A DNA stretch of 49,864 bases from JALYXS01 sp051003795 (GCA_051003795.1 JBPCKZ010000061.1:1-49864); one strand, 5' to 3'. Counted from the stretch's first letter, positions 34,220 to 43,837 are shown. A program made the numbers and translations. The notes: generated from the letters alone by a model not told the origin.

Positions 34220-35143
34220 TCAGGCGAACGTTACGCCGGCTTCCGCGGCGCGCTTCTGAATGTAGCGCTTCCCCTCGTCGTACTCCTCGGCGGTTTTCAG
34301 GTGTTCAAGCATCAGCGGCGCGTCTACCGGCAATTTCGAAACTTCACGAAGATATGTCGCGTAATCGACCTGGCCGCGCCCAGGCACTACTTCGAGAAAG
34401 TGCACGTTCAGCTCAACGATCCATTCCAGATCCTTGGCGTGACACGAAACGATCCACGGCCCAAGCTTGCGGAAACATTCCCCGATGAATTCAGTGTTGC
34501 GATAGAAACGGTCCGGGCTGTTGATCCCGTTGCAGACGTCCATATGGACGCCGAACGCCCTGCGGTCCACGGCGCGGATCAGTTTCAAGTAGGAATCGGG
34601 GCCGTCCGGGATGTTCCAGCCCATCATCTCGATGCTGAAGCGCGTACGTTGGGGCTTGATGGCATCGACGATTTTGCGGCAATTTTCCACGGTGGCGTCG
34701 AAGAATTCAGGCGAGACGTTTTTGGGATTGGGACCGTACCAGACTTTTGGGTTGTAAGAGCCGGCGATATCGACGCAGCATCGCGCGCCCACGGCCTCGG
34801 CGAGCGCCATCCTCTCGATCACGTAAGCGAGATTCCGGCGTCGGATTTCCGTATCGGGATCGAGCATGTTCTTCCATGCGCCCACTTCGGCGATTACCAC
34901 GTTCTCGGCCTTGAACCCGTCGATAATGGCGCGGATGCGGTCGGAATCGGCGGGCTTTGCGGCGGGGCAATAGGCGGCGCTGTACCCCAGGCGGCGGTGC
35001 TCGCGAGCGAGGTCGCGCGGGTCCGCATCGCCCTTCGGGAAAATCGGTCCGCCAAGACGGATGGGCCTGCCACCAGTTTGCGCCGCCGGCAAGGAAGTTG
35101 CGGCGAGTGCGCCCAGAAACGCGCGGCGAGTAAAAATCGGCAT
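34220..35143 (-). CDS. Tat-exported sugar phosphate isomerase/epimerase-like TIM barrel
   Basis: A protein of 307 aa. A Tat signal, TRRAFLGALAATSLPAA, starts at residue 5. The rest is a xylose isomerase-like TIM barrel with YSAAYCPAAKPADSDRIRAI, GARCCVDIAGSYNP, FSIEMMGWNIPDG, FGVHMDVCNGIN, VSCHAKDLEW, and LMLEHLKTAEEY. The Glu, Asp, His and Glu spread over the strands fit a metal centre. These exported isomerases are frequent in Acidobacteria and Planctomycetes that degrade plant sugars. Substrate unknown. It is divergent from the alpha/beta hydrolase gene 38 bases away. Confidence 0.85.
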   Translation of the reverse strand: MPIFTRRAFLGALAATSLPAAQTGGRPIRLGGPIFPKGDADPRDLAREHRRLGYSAAYCPAAKPADSDRIRAIIDGFKAENVVIAEVGAWKNMLDPDTEIRRRNLAYVIERMALAEAVGARCCVDIAGSYNPKVWYGPNPKNVSPEFFDATVENCRKIVDAIKPQRTRFSIEMMGWNIPDGPDSYLKLIRAVDRRAFGVHMDVCNGINSPDRFYRNTEFIGECFRKLGPWIVSCHAKDLEWIVELNVHFLEVVPGRGQVDYATYLREVSKLPVDAPLMLEHLKTAEEYDEGKRYIQKRAAEAGVTFA

Positions 35144-35181
35144 GGCTCGAATTCTACGGTATCCTGAATATTACCGCCACA

Positions 35182-36216
35182 GTGTTGAAAAAATGGTACG
35201 GGCGCAAGATGGATGCCTGGGAGAACCGGCTTGCGTTCAAATCGACCAATCGCGTGGTGCGCCCGTTCGAATGGGGTCTCGAATGGACCGCCAACTGGCC
35301 CGCCGCGCGAAGGGAACCGCAAAACGGGCACGATCCCGAAGCCTATCTGCGCCTGCTCAACCGGCACGTCATCGAGCGTAGCGACGAGTTCTTCGGTTAC
35401 GAACCGGCGAGGGATTTCCGTCTTGAGGGCGACATGCTGCGATTCACTTCGCCGGTCCGTACGCCGTACCCGGAAAACAATACCGTGCACGCGCGTTTCT
35501 TCCCTGGGAACGGGAAAAAGGCGGTGGTGGTGCTGCCGCATTGGAACGCCAGCGCGGATCAGCATGTCGCGCTGTGCAAGGGAATCGCCAAGCTAGGAAT
35601 ATCGGCCGTGCGCATCAGCCTTCCTTATCACGATCTACGCATGCCGGTCGGGCTCGAGCGCGCCGACTACGCGGTATCGTCGAACATCGCGCGCACTATC
35701 GACGCGACGCGCCAGGCCGTGATCGATGTACGCTCCTGCTACGACTGGTTTGAATCGCAGGGATACGACAGCATGGGGATCGTCGGCACGAGCCTTGGCT
35801 CGTGTTATGCCTTCCTGACGAGCGCGCATGACGAGCGCATTCGCGTAAACGTGTTTAATCACTGTTCGACATATGTTGCCGACGTGGTTTGGAAGGGGCT
35901 TTCGACGCTGCACATCCGCGAGGCGCTCGAGGAGAATATTTCGCTCGACCGGCTGCGCGATGCATGGCAGGCCATCAGCCCGGTGCATTACATGGATAAG
36001 TTCGCCGCGCTTCCGAAAAGGTCGTTATTTATTTACGCGACTTACGATACGACTTTTCCGCTGGCTCTGTCGAAGGATGCGCTGGAGCACGTGAGGCAGC
36101 GGGATTTGGACCACAAAGTAGTAGTGCTGCCGTGCGGCCACTACACGCTGGGCGAAGCGCCATTTAAGTTTCTGGACGGATATCACATCTGCTCTTTCCT
36201 GAAGCGGAATTTGTGA
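35182..36216 (+). CDS. Alpha/beta hydrolase of unknown substrate
   Basis: A protein of 344 aa from GTG 35182; TTG 35185 or ATG 35209 are alternatives and no clear ribosome site decides. The nucleophile elbow GTSLGSC contains the catalytic Ser, and the oxyanion segment is VVLPHWNASADQH. YATYDTTFPLA and PCGHYTLGEAPF carry the likely Asp and catalytic His. The N-terminal 80 residues form a lid-like extension (WENRLAFKSTNRVVRPFEWG). No signal peptide is present, so it is cytoplasmic. It is the last intact gene before a region of decayed mobile DNA. Confidence 0.75.
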   Translation: MLKKWYGRKMDAWENRLAFKSTNRVVRPFEWGLEWTANWPAARREPQNGHDPEAYLRLLNRHVIERSDEFFGYEPARDFRLEGDMLRFTSPVRTPYPENNTVHARFFPGNGKKAVVVLPHWNASADQHVALCKGIAKLGISAVRISLPYHDLRMPVGLERADYAVSSNIARTIDATRQAVIDVRSCYDWFESQGYDSMGIVGTSLGSCYAFLTSAHDERIRVNVFNHCSTYVADVVWKGLSTLHIREALEENISLDRLRDAWQAISPVHYMDKFAALPKRSLFIYATYDTTFPLALSKDALEHVRQRDLDHKVVVLPCGHYTLGEAPFKFLDGYHICSFLKRNL

Positions 36217-36306
36217 TTGCGCGCGGGCACGGACGGCCAGGCGCAAATCTAACCAGGAAGAGCGATTTGTGTTTTTAGGTTTCTCAAATAACCGGCGCTT
36301 GCGGTC

Positions 36307-36480
36307 ATGTATGTAGAGCGTGGCCAAGCTATCCGCATTATCGGCGCGTCTGCTACTCGTCGTGCATCGCGGTACCTGGCGGGAAGTTCCGTGGCTGTGC
36401 TGGAGCCTGACGTAGCTGCCGCGTTCCCGAGTCCCATCTCGCCGCGGCGTCTAGAAGATTACGAGGGTAAACGCGTTGCA
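36307..36480 (+). pseudogene. Toxin-antitoxin relic (BrnT-like C-terminus and antitoxin-like motif)
   Basis: The frame encodes YVERGQAIRIIGASATRRAS, like the C-terminal end of BrnT-type toxins (TERGxxIRIISARxATRRE). It continues into AVLEPDVAAAFPSPIS, similar to antitoxins with the VLxPDVAxxFP motif. After that the frame diverges without the expected helix (VNEALR). The start of the toxin is missing. The two partners appear fused and truncated. Short matches only. Confidence 0.35.
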
Positions 36481-36524
36481 AAAGGTATTGCACTATGGTT
36501 TCGAATCGATACATTTGTGCAATG

Positions 36525-36845
36525 CTCACCGGCTACGCTCGCGTCTCGCGCTACCCTCAGTTCTACTCCCGCATCGGCTTCGTTCATGAGTTTCGGCCTC
36601 TCGCTGCCAAAGAAATTCGCCAATTGCTGGACCAGCACTGGACGCCACCGGCGTGCAGATTCCCCAAGATCCGTTGGACCCGGACACAGCGGCAGCCATC
36701 ATCCGGATTACGGGAGGCAACTTTCGGCTGTTGAACCGACTGCTGGCCCAGATCGAGCGGATTCTCGAAATTAACGCCCGAAAAAGAGGTGACCAAAACA
36801 GTTGTGGAAGCCGCCCGCGAAAGTCTGGTGATTGGGCAGCGCTAA
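36525..36845 (+). pseudogene. Decayed transposition AAA ATPase (TnsC/TniB-like)
   Basis: Three frame segments together give a typical C-terminus of a transposon-associated AAA ATPase. The first is QFYSRIGFVHEFRPLAAKEI, then LLDQHW. A frameshift near 36650 leads to LDPDTAAAIIRITGGNFRLL, then NRLLAQIERILEIN. A second frameshift near 36780 restores the first frame with KEVTKTVVEAARESLVIGQR and a stop at 36843-36845. The Walker motifs are missing, so only the last third is left. In 36846-37111 I see only the inverted pair CGGGACA (36851-36857) and TGTCCCG (36928-36934), possibly subterminal repeats. Confidence 0.6.
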
Positions 36846-37111
36846 TGTTTCGGGACAATAAAGCGGGACGGCGGAAGGCCGACGGTATTGGGTCAAAATC
36901 TCGAAACCGGCCGGTGATTTGAGCTGATGTCCCGCGGCCCATCTGGGAGTGAACCGGGTCGCCGTGTCGCGCGCCCAGCATAGAAAAGGACTCTCGCACT
37001 GGGCGACCGAGCCGAGCAAACGCGATGCGAGATCAACGAGGTCTACGCGATTCCGGCCGTTTCGGAATGGATGTCGGATACGGCAGTCGCGCACACGCCG
37101 CGGTGAAGAAC

Positions 37112-37681
37112 TCATCGGCCGCAATCACGACGTAAATTGTCGCGAATAAACCGCGCATCTTGATCCGTAAAAGTCAGAAGTTGGGAATTCATTATGGAAA
37201 CGTCGTCACCCGTCCAATTCGCGCGCATGAGGCCCACCTCGGCGTGAGCACTTACGCCAGCCAGGACATGACCGATCTCGTGCGCCAATATGTGGCCGAA
37301 AATCTTGCTCGCGGAAATGGGGCCGTTGACCAGAAACGGTTCGAACCGGTCGTAGAACACCGTGACCTGCACTCCCTGGTGCGCGTAAGGGAGGGCATAC
37401 GCCAAACTTCCCTTGCGGAATCGGTCGGGCGCGTGACCCACCAACTGCATCATGATCGTTCGAGTTTCGCGTTGGGCACGGGCAGGAGGGGGATTGCAGG
37501 ACCAGCGAAGGCGAATGCCGATTCCGTTAAAAATTTGTTGAGTAACATTTTCCCCTTGACGTAAAACCACGTAATCCAAACTTGTTTTCAACTGCAAACA
37601 GGCGGACACTTCGAGCCGGGTTTCGGCGGTAAGCGTTGGGACAAACAACAGGAGCGACAATGCGCCCCGTACGAACGTCAT
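37112..37681 (-). CDS. Exported HExxH putative zinc metallopeptidase
   Basis: A protein of 189 aa; ATG 37681 follows GGAGG by six bases. Signal peptide about residues 1-19 (ending LTAE). The zinc-binding HEIGH sits in HILAHEIGHVLAGVSAHAEV near residue 140, and the second His/Glu ligand could be in SAHAEVG. The motif and flanks resemble the second protein at 43.9-44.6 kb (AHELYHIFAGTAKHGPEGVA), so the two are paralogues. Activity is not proven; the small size suggests a minimal peptidase or an inactive homologue. It is the last gene of the minus-strand run that begins with the second receptor. Confidence 0.65.
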   Translation of the reverse strand: MTFVRGALSLLLFVPTLTAETRLEVSACLQLKTSLDYVVLRQGENVTQQIFNGIGIRLRWSCNPPPARAQRETRTIMMQLVGHAPDRFRKGSLAYALPYAHQGVQVTVFYDRFEPFLVNGPISASKIFGHILAHEIGHVLAGVSAHAEVGLMRANWTGDDVSIMNSQLLTFTDQDARFIRDNLRRDCGR

Positions 37682-37776
37682 GGATTCCTCCGATTAATTG
37701 GGGGGACCGGTCGGGGGTCCGGTTAACGCGCCTGAACGGGAGGGGAACTACAGAGTCCGCGAAGCGTAATTAACGT

Positions 37777-39051
37777 TTAAGCCAAGGGTGTTCCGGGGGT
37801 CTTTTCGGTATACGGTAACTGAAGGGTGAAGAAGTGATTCCGGTATAAACGTTCCAGCACGTAGAGAGAGCAGCCGAGCGCGACCGCGAAAACGGCATTC
37901 AGGAACAACGCCGAGAGAGCCGTCGCCAGGAACGCGCCCGCGTCCACGCGTCTCATCTTGGGAAGGCGGCTCCAGGTGCTCCATTCCATCAAGCGCACTC
38001 CCATCCACGCCGTCACCGCAGCCAATGCGGCAAGTGGAATGTGGGCGATGAATCGCGTTCCCTCGACCGCGAAGAACAGCAGAAACAGCGCGTGCGCCAG
38101 GTTTGAGATACGCGAAGACCCGCCGCACTGAACGTTGGCGAGGCTTCTCGCGGGGATTCCAACGCTCATCGGAGCCCCGAACATTCCCGAAGTTAGGTTC
38201 GCGATCCCGTAAGCGCCCAGTTCACGATCGGCATCGCCCTGCTTGAGGTGCTTGTGGCGTCCGCGAAAGTGTTCCACGACGCGCGACGTGACAAGGAGGT
38301 TTACGGAACTGACGAAGGCCAAGCCAAATGCCGCCGGTAAAACGGTGTAAACATCAGACGGGTCCCATTTAAAGCCGACGAACGGCGGGATGGAAGAAGA
38401 CAGCCAGCCGACCTCCTTCGGGGTCCATCCAAACGCATTTGAAATCAGAATAGCCAATCCTATCCCGAGGAGCGGCGCGGGAAGCCGGTGCGAAACCCGG
38501 GCGGAGACGGTGGCGACGGCGATCACGACGATCGCGGTTGCGGCTGTCGTCCAATGCATCTGTCCCAGACTGGCGACGGCGTCCGTAAGCTGCTCCGCCA
38601 TGGACAGATTGGCCAACCCCGGAACGCTATTCAAGCCCAACATCGTTCGGAGCTGCGAGATCACCATCATTCCGCCAATCCCGCAAGAAAACCCGGCCAT
38701 CACCGGATGCGGCACCTTGGCCACATACCGGCCCAAACGCAAAGTGCTGAATACCAGCATTAGAACGGCCGCAACGATCGAGACCTTGGCCGCTCCGCCG
38801 ATCCCTTGGGCCCGGACGGCCACGGCGATAAACGGAATCGTCACCGACGAAGCGCCCCCGATCATTACCGGGTTGCGCCCGAGCAGAGCCGTAATCGGCG
38901 CGGTCAGGATCGACGTAAAAATTCCAAGAATTGGCGGGAGTCCCATCGCCGCGGCCATTGCCAACCCGTAGGGGAAGGCAATGAGCGAGGCGATAAAGCC
39001 GCCGCTGACGTCTCCGCCGAAAAGACGCCAATTGTATTTGCGGGGGAGCAT
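37777..39051 (-). CDS. SulP-family anion transporter without STAS domain
   Basis: A protein of 424 aa with about 11-12 membrane segments. The SulP core is clear: GGFIASLIAFPYGLAMAAAM, PITALLGRNPVMIGGASSVT, MAGFSCGIGGMMVISQL and FVSSVNLLVTSRVVE. The family's C-terminal STAS domain is absent, so the protein ends about 120 residues early compared with typical members (about 550 aa). SulP proteins carry sulfate, bicarbonate or dicarboxylates. It starts 22 bases after the aminotransferase gene ends and is probably cotranscribed with it. Confidence 0.85.
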   Translation of the reverse strand: MLPRKYNWRLFGGDVSGGFIASLIAFPYGLAMAAAMGLPPILGIFTSILTAPITALLGRNPVMIGGASSVTIPFIAVAVRAQGIGGAAKVSIVAAVLMLVFSTLRLGRYVAKVPHPVMAGFSCGIGGMMVISQLRTMLGLNSVPGLANLSMAEQLTDAVASLGQMHWTTAATAIVVIAVATVSARVSHRLPAPLLGIGLAILISNAFGWTPKEVGWLSSSIPPFVGFKWDPSDVYTVLPAAFGLAFVSSVNLLVTSRVVEHFRGRHKHLKQGDADRELGAYGIANLTSGMFGAPMSVGIPARSLANVQCGGSSRISNLAHALFLLFFAVEGTRFIAHIPLAALAAVTAWMGVRLMEWSTWSRLPKMRRVDAGAFLATALSALFLNAVFAVALGCSLYVLERLYRNHFFTLQLPYTEKTPGTPLA

Positions 39052-39073
39052 TTTTCCAGGGCCGCGGTCGTTC

Positions 39074-40219
39074 CTAAGCTATCACCTTAAGAGTCGCCGT
39101 CTTGAATTTCGCCATCTCGTCGGCGGTACCGACAGTGATTCGGCTGTAGGTCGGCATGGAAGGCCAAACTCGCCCTACGTAGACCTTTTGGGCGGCCATG
39201 GCTTTCACGAACTCCATGCCGGGGCGTTTCGCGTCGAGCATGAAGCAATTGCTATCCGACGGAATAAACGAGATGTTGTTTTCGGCAAGGAAGCCGAAGG
39301 TGTCCTCGCGAACCGCGCGCATATTCTTGCGGCGTTCGGGTACCAGATTTTTCACTTGAAGACTGGCATTGGCGCCCACCATGCCGGTCACGGGAAGCGC
39401 GCCCGCTCCATAGCCCTTGATCTTGGCGAGCAGGTCGGGCCGCCCAATCGCCGCGCCGGCGCGCAACCCGGCCATGCCGAATAGTTTGGAGAACGTACGC
39501 AATACGATCACGTCTTTATCGGCCGCAACTAGATCCGTCCCCGGCGTTGCGTCGGAGAAGTGCAGATACGCTTCATCGAGCAGCAATATCGAGCCTTTAG
39601 GCTTATTGGCCAACACCCATTCGATATCCGAGCGCGGCGTCAGGGTTCCGGTCGGGTTGTTTGGATTGCAGAGGTAGATCACGCCGGCGTTCGGGTCGGC
39701 GGCGACCATTGCCTTGACGTCATGCGAATGGGTGGGCGTGAGCGGTACTCGAATCACCTTAGCTCCGACGAAATTCGCGGCGCGCGAACCCGCTTCATAA
39801 CCGGGATCCGCCACCACAAAGCTTTGCGAAGGCGAGCTGAAAGCCATTACCGACCGGTGTAGCGGATCGCTCGATCCGGCGAACGGCAGAACGTACTCCG
39901 GCTTCACGCCTTCTATATCCGCGAGGGTCTTGGCGAAGCTAAACGTCTCTTCGTAAAGATAACGTCCGCCCTTTTGCGTAATGCTGTAGATCGCTTCGCA
40001 TGCCTGCGGACACGGCCCGAGCGGATTTTCATTGGCGTTGATCTTGACGGCATCGGCCGGTATGGGCCCGATCATCGAAAGTTGCGCCATGGCGGACTCG
40101 TTGTAAAAAGGCAGTGCCGCCCCGGCTGTTAACATTGCCGCGAAGCGGCCCAAAGACCGCCTCGAGAAGCCTCTATTGAGCAAATCGCGTTTTTCATCCG
40201 TCATCAAAACGTTGGTCAT
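39074..40219 (-). CDS. Tat-exported class I/II aminotransferase (HisC-like)
   Basis: A protein of 381 aa; ATG 40219 is preceded by AGGAG at eight bases. Residues about 17-45 hold a twin-arginine signal, FSRRSLGRFAAMLTAGAALP, ending near SAMAQ. The mature part is a fold-type I PLP enzyme: INANENPLGPCP, LCNPNNPTGTLTP, LLLDEAYLHFSD, and the PLP-lysine motif RTFSKLFGMAGLRAG. It most resembles histidinol-phosphate aminotransferases. A periplasmic aminotransferase is unusual; Tat export would allow PLP to be loaded first. It starts 20 bases after the receptor stop. Confidence 0.88.
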   Translation of the reverse strand: MTNVLMTDEKRDLLNRGFSRRSLGRFAAMLTAGAALPFYNESAMAQLSMIGPIPADAVKINANENPLGPCPQACEAIYSITQKGGRYLYEETFSFAKTLADIEGVKPEYVLPFAGSSDPLHRSVMAFSSPSQSFVVADPGYEAGSRAANFVGAKVIRVPLTPTHSHDVKAMVAADPNAGVIYLCNPNNPTGTLTPRSDIEWVLANKPKGSILLLDEAYLHFSDATPGTDLVAADKDVIVLRTFSKLFGMAGLRAGAAIGRPDLLAKIKGYGAGALPVTGMVGANASLQVKNLVPERRKNMRAVREDTFGFLAENNISFIPSDSNCFMLDAKRPGMEFVKAMAAQKVYVGRVWPSMPTYSRITVGTADEMAKFKTATLKVIA

Positions 40220-40238
40220 TATTTTTCTCCTATCCGAA

Positions 40239-43200
40239 TCAGAAGTAGAACCGAGCCCCCATCTGCAGATATCTGGGGAAGTTTGCCTGTGCCGTGATCT
40301 TGCCGAAGCTCGCATTTCCGTATTGCACGTTCGGTCCGCGAAATTGCGGCGTATTGAAAGCGTTGAGCGCTTCGAGACGGAACTGAGCGCTAACCAGTTC
40401 GGTGATTTTCACCGTTTTGAATAGCGACAGGTCCCAATTCGCCATGCCCGGCCCGCGGTTCGGAATCGTGCGGGAGACATTTCCGAAAGTGTAGGCGGGA
40501 GCAAGCGAGAACGCAGCCTTGTTGATGTAGCCGTCCAGACGGCTTTCGAGGCTGCCCGAAGTATCGGCGCTGACGCCCGTTGCGTTGGGCCGTTGCACGC
40601 CGGCGCCGATTACCGAGTTTTGATTGCTGTTCTGATACACCGACAGCGGAAAACCGGTCTGATAAAGGCCCACGCCGTTAAGCTGCCAGCCGCCCACGGC
40701 ATAGTCGAGCAGCTTGTTCGAATTGAGATAAGTCTTTCCCTTCCCGAACGGCAGCTCATAGCCGACGGTCATCGCGATACGGTTTGGCGTATCGACGATC
40801 GAACGGCTATATTCCGCGCCAATGTCGTAGGCGTTCTGCGGTTGACCGCTCGAGGGATTGTTGTTCAGGAAATTGCCGGTTCCAAAGGAGGAGTCGGTAT
40901 TCCGCGAGTAAGTCCACGCAGCGAGAAACGTAAGACCTTGAGAGAAGCGCTTCTGCGCCTTGACTACCAGGGAATCGTACCTGGCCTTCGCCGCGCTGGT
41001 CTGCAGGTTTACCGAAGCGAATTGCGGAAAGGGCCGTAGGGACTGCGACAAGGTGATGTTGGGACTGCCGACCACGCCCGCGCCGCCCGTTCCGTAAAAC
41101 GGATTCGCCACGGTTCCCGCCAATGCCGAGCCGAGCGAAAGATAGTCGGGCGATAGCTGATTTATATTGATCAAGCCATTGCCTGTTGCGCCGGGCTGTA
41201 GATTGCGCGAGAAGGAGCCGACGTACCCGGCCTCCAGGGCGACGTGCCCCGGAAGCTCGCGTTGAATGTCGAACGAGTATTGCGCTACCCGCTGCGATTT
41301 ACGGTACTGATCGAGCACGGTGACAGAGCTTCCGACGCCCTGTAGCAGACCCGCCGAATTGCCAACAGGTAAAAGAAGACCGGATGGGAAAGGATTAGTG
41401 AAATTGTTAGCGGGCGTGAGGTTACCGTCGTTCGACGCGACATAAGGCGTGAATTGCGTGTAACCGGGGGCAAGCGACGACGCTCCCTCGTACCGGTTGG
41501 GGGCATAAAAGATCCCGAATCCCCCGCGAATGGTCGTCTTCGAATTCCATGCGTACGCCGCGCCCACTCGCGGCGCGAATTTCGTCTTGGACGAATCGCA
41601 GCACGTAGTCGGGTTCCCGTTCACGCCGGCGAACTTAACACCGCCGTGAACGTTGGGCGCGAGCGGACTTACAACGGATCGATCAAAGCCTACCGCGTAT
41701 CGATTGTTCCGCTCCGCGATGCCCGTTTCGTATTCGTACCGCAGCCCCAGGTTGACGGTCAGCTTCGGGCTCACGCGAATGTCGTCCTGGAAGTAGCCCG
41801 CGTAGTAATTAACGAACGTGTAGAGTTTTATAGAACTCTGGACTTGGCTGGTGACTCCATTGCAGGAACTGCAAGGGATTCCAAGCAATAGGCCGGCAAG
41901 ATCGCTCCCGGTGCCGCGCGAGGCGGCGGCATTGTTCGGATCTTTGCGGGTAAACACGTCGTCGAAAGCGAACGTGCCGTTCGCGGCCCCTAAGTCGGTG
42001 AAGTCTACGTGGATCAAACGGTAATCGAATCCAGCCTTGAAACTGTGGCGTCCGACGTACTTCGCTACGCTCGCCAACAAGTTTTTCGAGTAGTAAACGC
42101 TGCTGCCCGTGGCATTACCGCCCAATTGCGCGAAGCTCTGAGGAACGATCGCGGGAAACGCCGGCGCTTGTGTCGAGCTTGCGAAGGAAGCGGGAAGGCC
42201 CAGGCTTGCGGCATTAAAGCCGCTGCTGACTTCGTCCGTCCGGTTCGGGAAGCGATTGAAACCGTAGCGCACGCTTGCTACCGTGGTCGCGTTCGGCGTG
42301 AAAACGCTGTTTACCTGCAAAGCGTCCACCTTGCGATAAAGCAGGTTCGAATTTTCTCCAGGCAGATTGTTCAGTAGATTGCCGCTCGGCTCTCGGCTCT
42401 TGTAGTGCAGATACGAGGCATTGAGGTGCCACCAGGAAAACACTTCATGATCGAGCTTGCTGGTGAATTCGTCCGCGCGATCGGCGAGAATATCCTGGCC
42501 TGTGAAGTTGGTGGCTCCGGTGGCGGTTCCCGCACGCTGGGGTAACGGGTAATAAGATGCAATCGCGAGACCGACGGGGCTCAGCCGGTTGGCGGGAATC
42601 TTATTACCGGGAAAGGCTTGACGCACGATATTGCCGGATGCATCCCGAGTCGTCGTGAGGGGATCGTAGATGGTCTGGAGCACGCCCGGAGCTGAGTAGC
42701 TCTGGGAGAAATCTCCGGCCCGCTCAAGCGCCGTCGGAACGGCGAGATCGTTCGATAAAGGAGACTTCTGCCGGTATCCTTCATCCGCCAGCCAAAAAAA
42801 CGTCTTGTTTTTGCCGTTGTAGAGTTTCGGGATCTCGACCGGACCTCCGAAAGAACCGCCGAAATTGTAGAAAGGCGTATCGGGACGCGGCTGTCCGCTC
42901 CGATTGAGAAAGAAATTGTTCGCCAGCCAATCGGTTTGACGGGTGTAGCCGAACAGAGAACCATGCGGCTGGTTGGAGCCGGACTTCAAAAAAGTGTTGA
43001 ACACGCCGCCCCCGGTTCGGCCTAATTCGGCATCGTAGGTGTTCGCTTGGAGCTTTACCTCTTGCACCGCCTCAATCGACGGGATGATTACCGCGCGATT
43101 CTGAAAATCGGTAATAGGGACGCCATCGAGCAGGTAGTTGTTGCCGCGCACCGGACCACCCGCAATGCTGATTTGCGACGAGCCGCTTTGATCTTGAAAC

Positions 43201-43724
43201 CGATTGAATCGAGGGTCGCCGGCGGGCACCACGTTCTGCGCCAGCTTCGAAAACAAGAACGGATTGCGCCCCAGGTTAGGAAGGTCGACCAGCTTCTCGC
43301 GGTCGATTACCTGGCCCGTGGAGGCATTCGAGCTCTCGATCAGGGGAACTTCCTCGCTGACCTGGATGCTGTCGGTGACCGCACCGACCTCCAGCTTCAT
43401 ATCGATGGTCAGGAACTCCTGAGTGCCTACGACGACGCCTCTGCGTTCAAATTGTTTGAAGCCGGGCGATTCCGCGGTGACGGTATAAGTCGAAGGATCC
43501 ACCGACGTGAACCCGTACTCGCCCGCGGCATTACTGAGGGTTGCGCGGGAAACATTGGTCGATTGATCGGTTAGAGTGACTTTGGCGTTCGCGAGAACTC
43601 CCGCGCCGGCGTCGGACGCGATACCTCGAATGCCGCCTTGATACGACAGGGCGTAAACGGGCACCGCCGCCGTTAGAACAAGAGCAAAGGAGAGTACCGT
43701 TTTGAAAATCGCGTGGTGCTGCAA
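40239..43724 (-). CDS. Oar-type TonB-dependent receptor, operon leader
   Basis: A protein of 1161 aa. The start is a TTG at 43724, supported by AGGAGG six bases upstream; no ATG serves. A signal peptide spans residues about 1-25 (ending YALS). CarboxypepD_reg is at about 28-110 (GGIRGIASDAGAGVLANAKV, then AGEYGFTSVDPSTYTVTAES). The plug carries AVQEVKLQANTYDAELGRTG and LKSGSNQPHGSLFGY. The barrel is aromatic-rich and ends GARFYF. It is paralogous in layout to the receptor at 2.2 kb. With the aminotransferase, SulP and HExxH genes downstream, it likely belongs to an uptake system. Confidence 0.9.
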   Translation of the reverse strand: MQHHAIFKTVLSFALVLTAAVPVYALSYQGGIRGIASDAGAGVLANAKVTLTDQSTNVSRATLSNAAGEYGFTSVDPSTYTVTAESPGFKQFERRGVVVGTQEFLTIDMKLEVGAVTDSIQVSEEVPLIESSNASTGQVIDREKLVDLPNLGRNPFLFSKLAQNVVPAGDPRFNRFQDQSGSSQISIAGGPVRGNNYLLDGVPITDFQNRAVIIPSIEAVQEVKLQANTYDAELGRTGGGVFNTFLKSGSNQPHGSLFGYTRQTDWLANNFFLNRSGQPRPDTPFYNFGGSFGGPVEIPKLYNGKNKTFFWLADEGYRQKSPLSNDLAVPTALERAGDFSQSYSAPGVLQTIYDPLTTTRDASGNIVRQAFPGNKIPANRLSPVGLAIASYYPLPQRAGTATGATNFTGQDILADRADEFTSKLDHEVFSWWHLNASYLHYKSREPSGNLLNNLPGENSNLLYRKVDALQVNSVFTPNATTVASVRYGFNRFPNRTDEVSSGFNAASLGLPASFASSTQAPAFPAIVPQSFAQLGGNATGSSVYYSKNLLASVAKYVGRHSFKAGFDYRLIHVDFTDLGAANGTFAFDDVFTRKDPNNAAASRGTGSDLAGLLLGIPCSSCNGVTSQVQSSIKLYTFVNYYAGYFQDDIRVSPKLTVNLGLRYEYETGIAERNNRYAVGFDRSVVSPLAPNVHGGVKFAGVNGNPTTCCDSSKTKFAPRVGAAYAWNSKTTIRGGFGIFYAPNRYEGASSLAPGYTQFTPYVASNDGNLTPANNFTNPFPSGLLLPVGNSAGLLQGVGSSVTVLDQYRKSQRVAQYSFDIQRELPGHVALEAGYVGSFSRNLQPGATGNGLININQLSPDYLSLGSALAGTVANPFYGTGGAGVVGSPNITLSQSLRPFPQFASVNLQTSAAKARYDSLVVKAQKRFSQGLTFLAAWTYSRNTDSSFGTGNFLNNNPSSGQPQNAYDIGAEYSRSIVDTPNRIAMTVGYELPFGKGKTYLNSNKLLDYAVGGWQLNGVGLYQTGFPLSVYQNSNQNSVIGAGVQRPNATGVSADTSGSLESRLDGYINKAAFSLAPAYTFGNVSRTIPNRGPGMANWDLSLFKTVKITELVSAQFRLEALNAFNTPQFRGPNVQYGNASFGKITAQANFPRYLQMGARFYF

Positions 43725-43837
43725 GGGATGCCTCCTGATCGCAAACTGGATTTCAGGAAACAGACGGAGTTTCTAAGGCTCCCGACGGGGAAGGAAAAAA
43801 TTGAACGCTACACAGCGTCGGGAAAGACTGGGGTGGG

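Noticed and set aside
36846..37111. Short frames on both strands between the ATPase relic and the HExxH gene
   Set aside because: No family similarity, overlapping each other, no ribosome sites; taken as non-coding debris.
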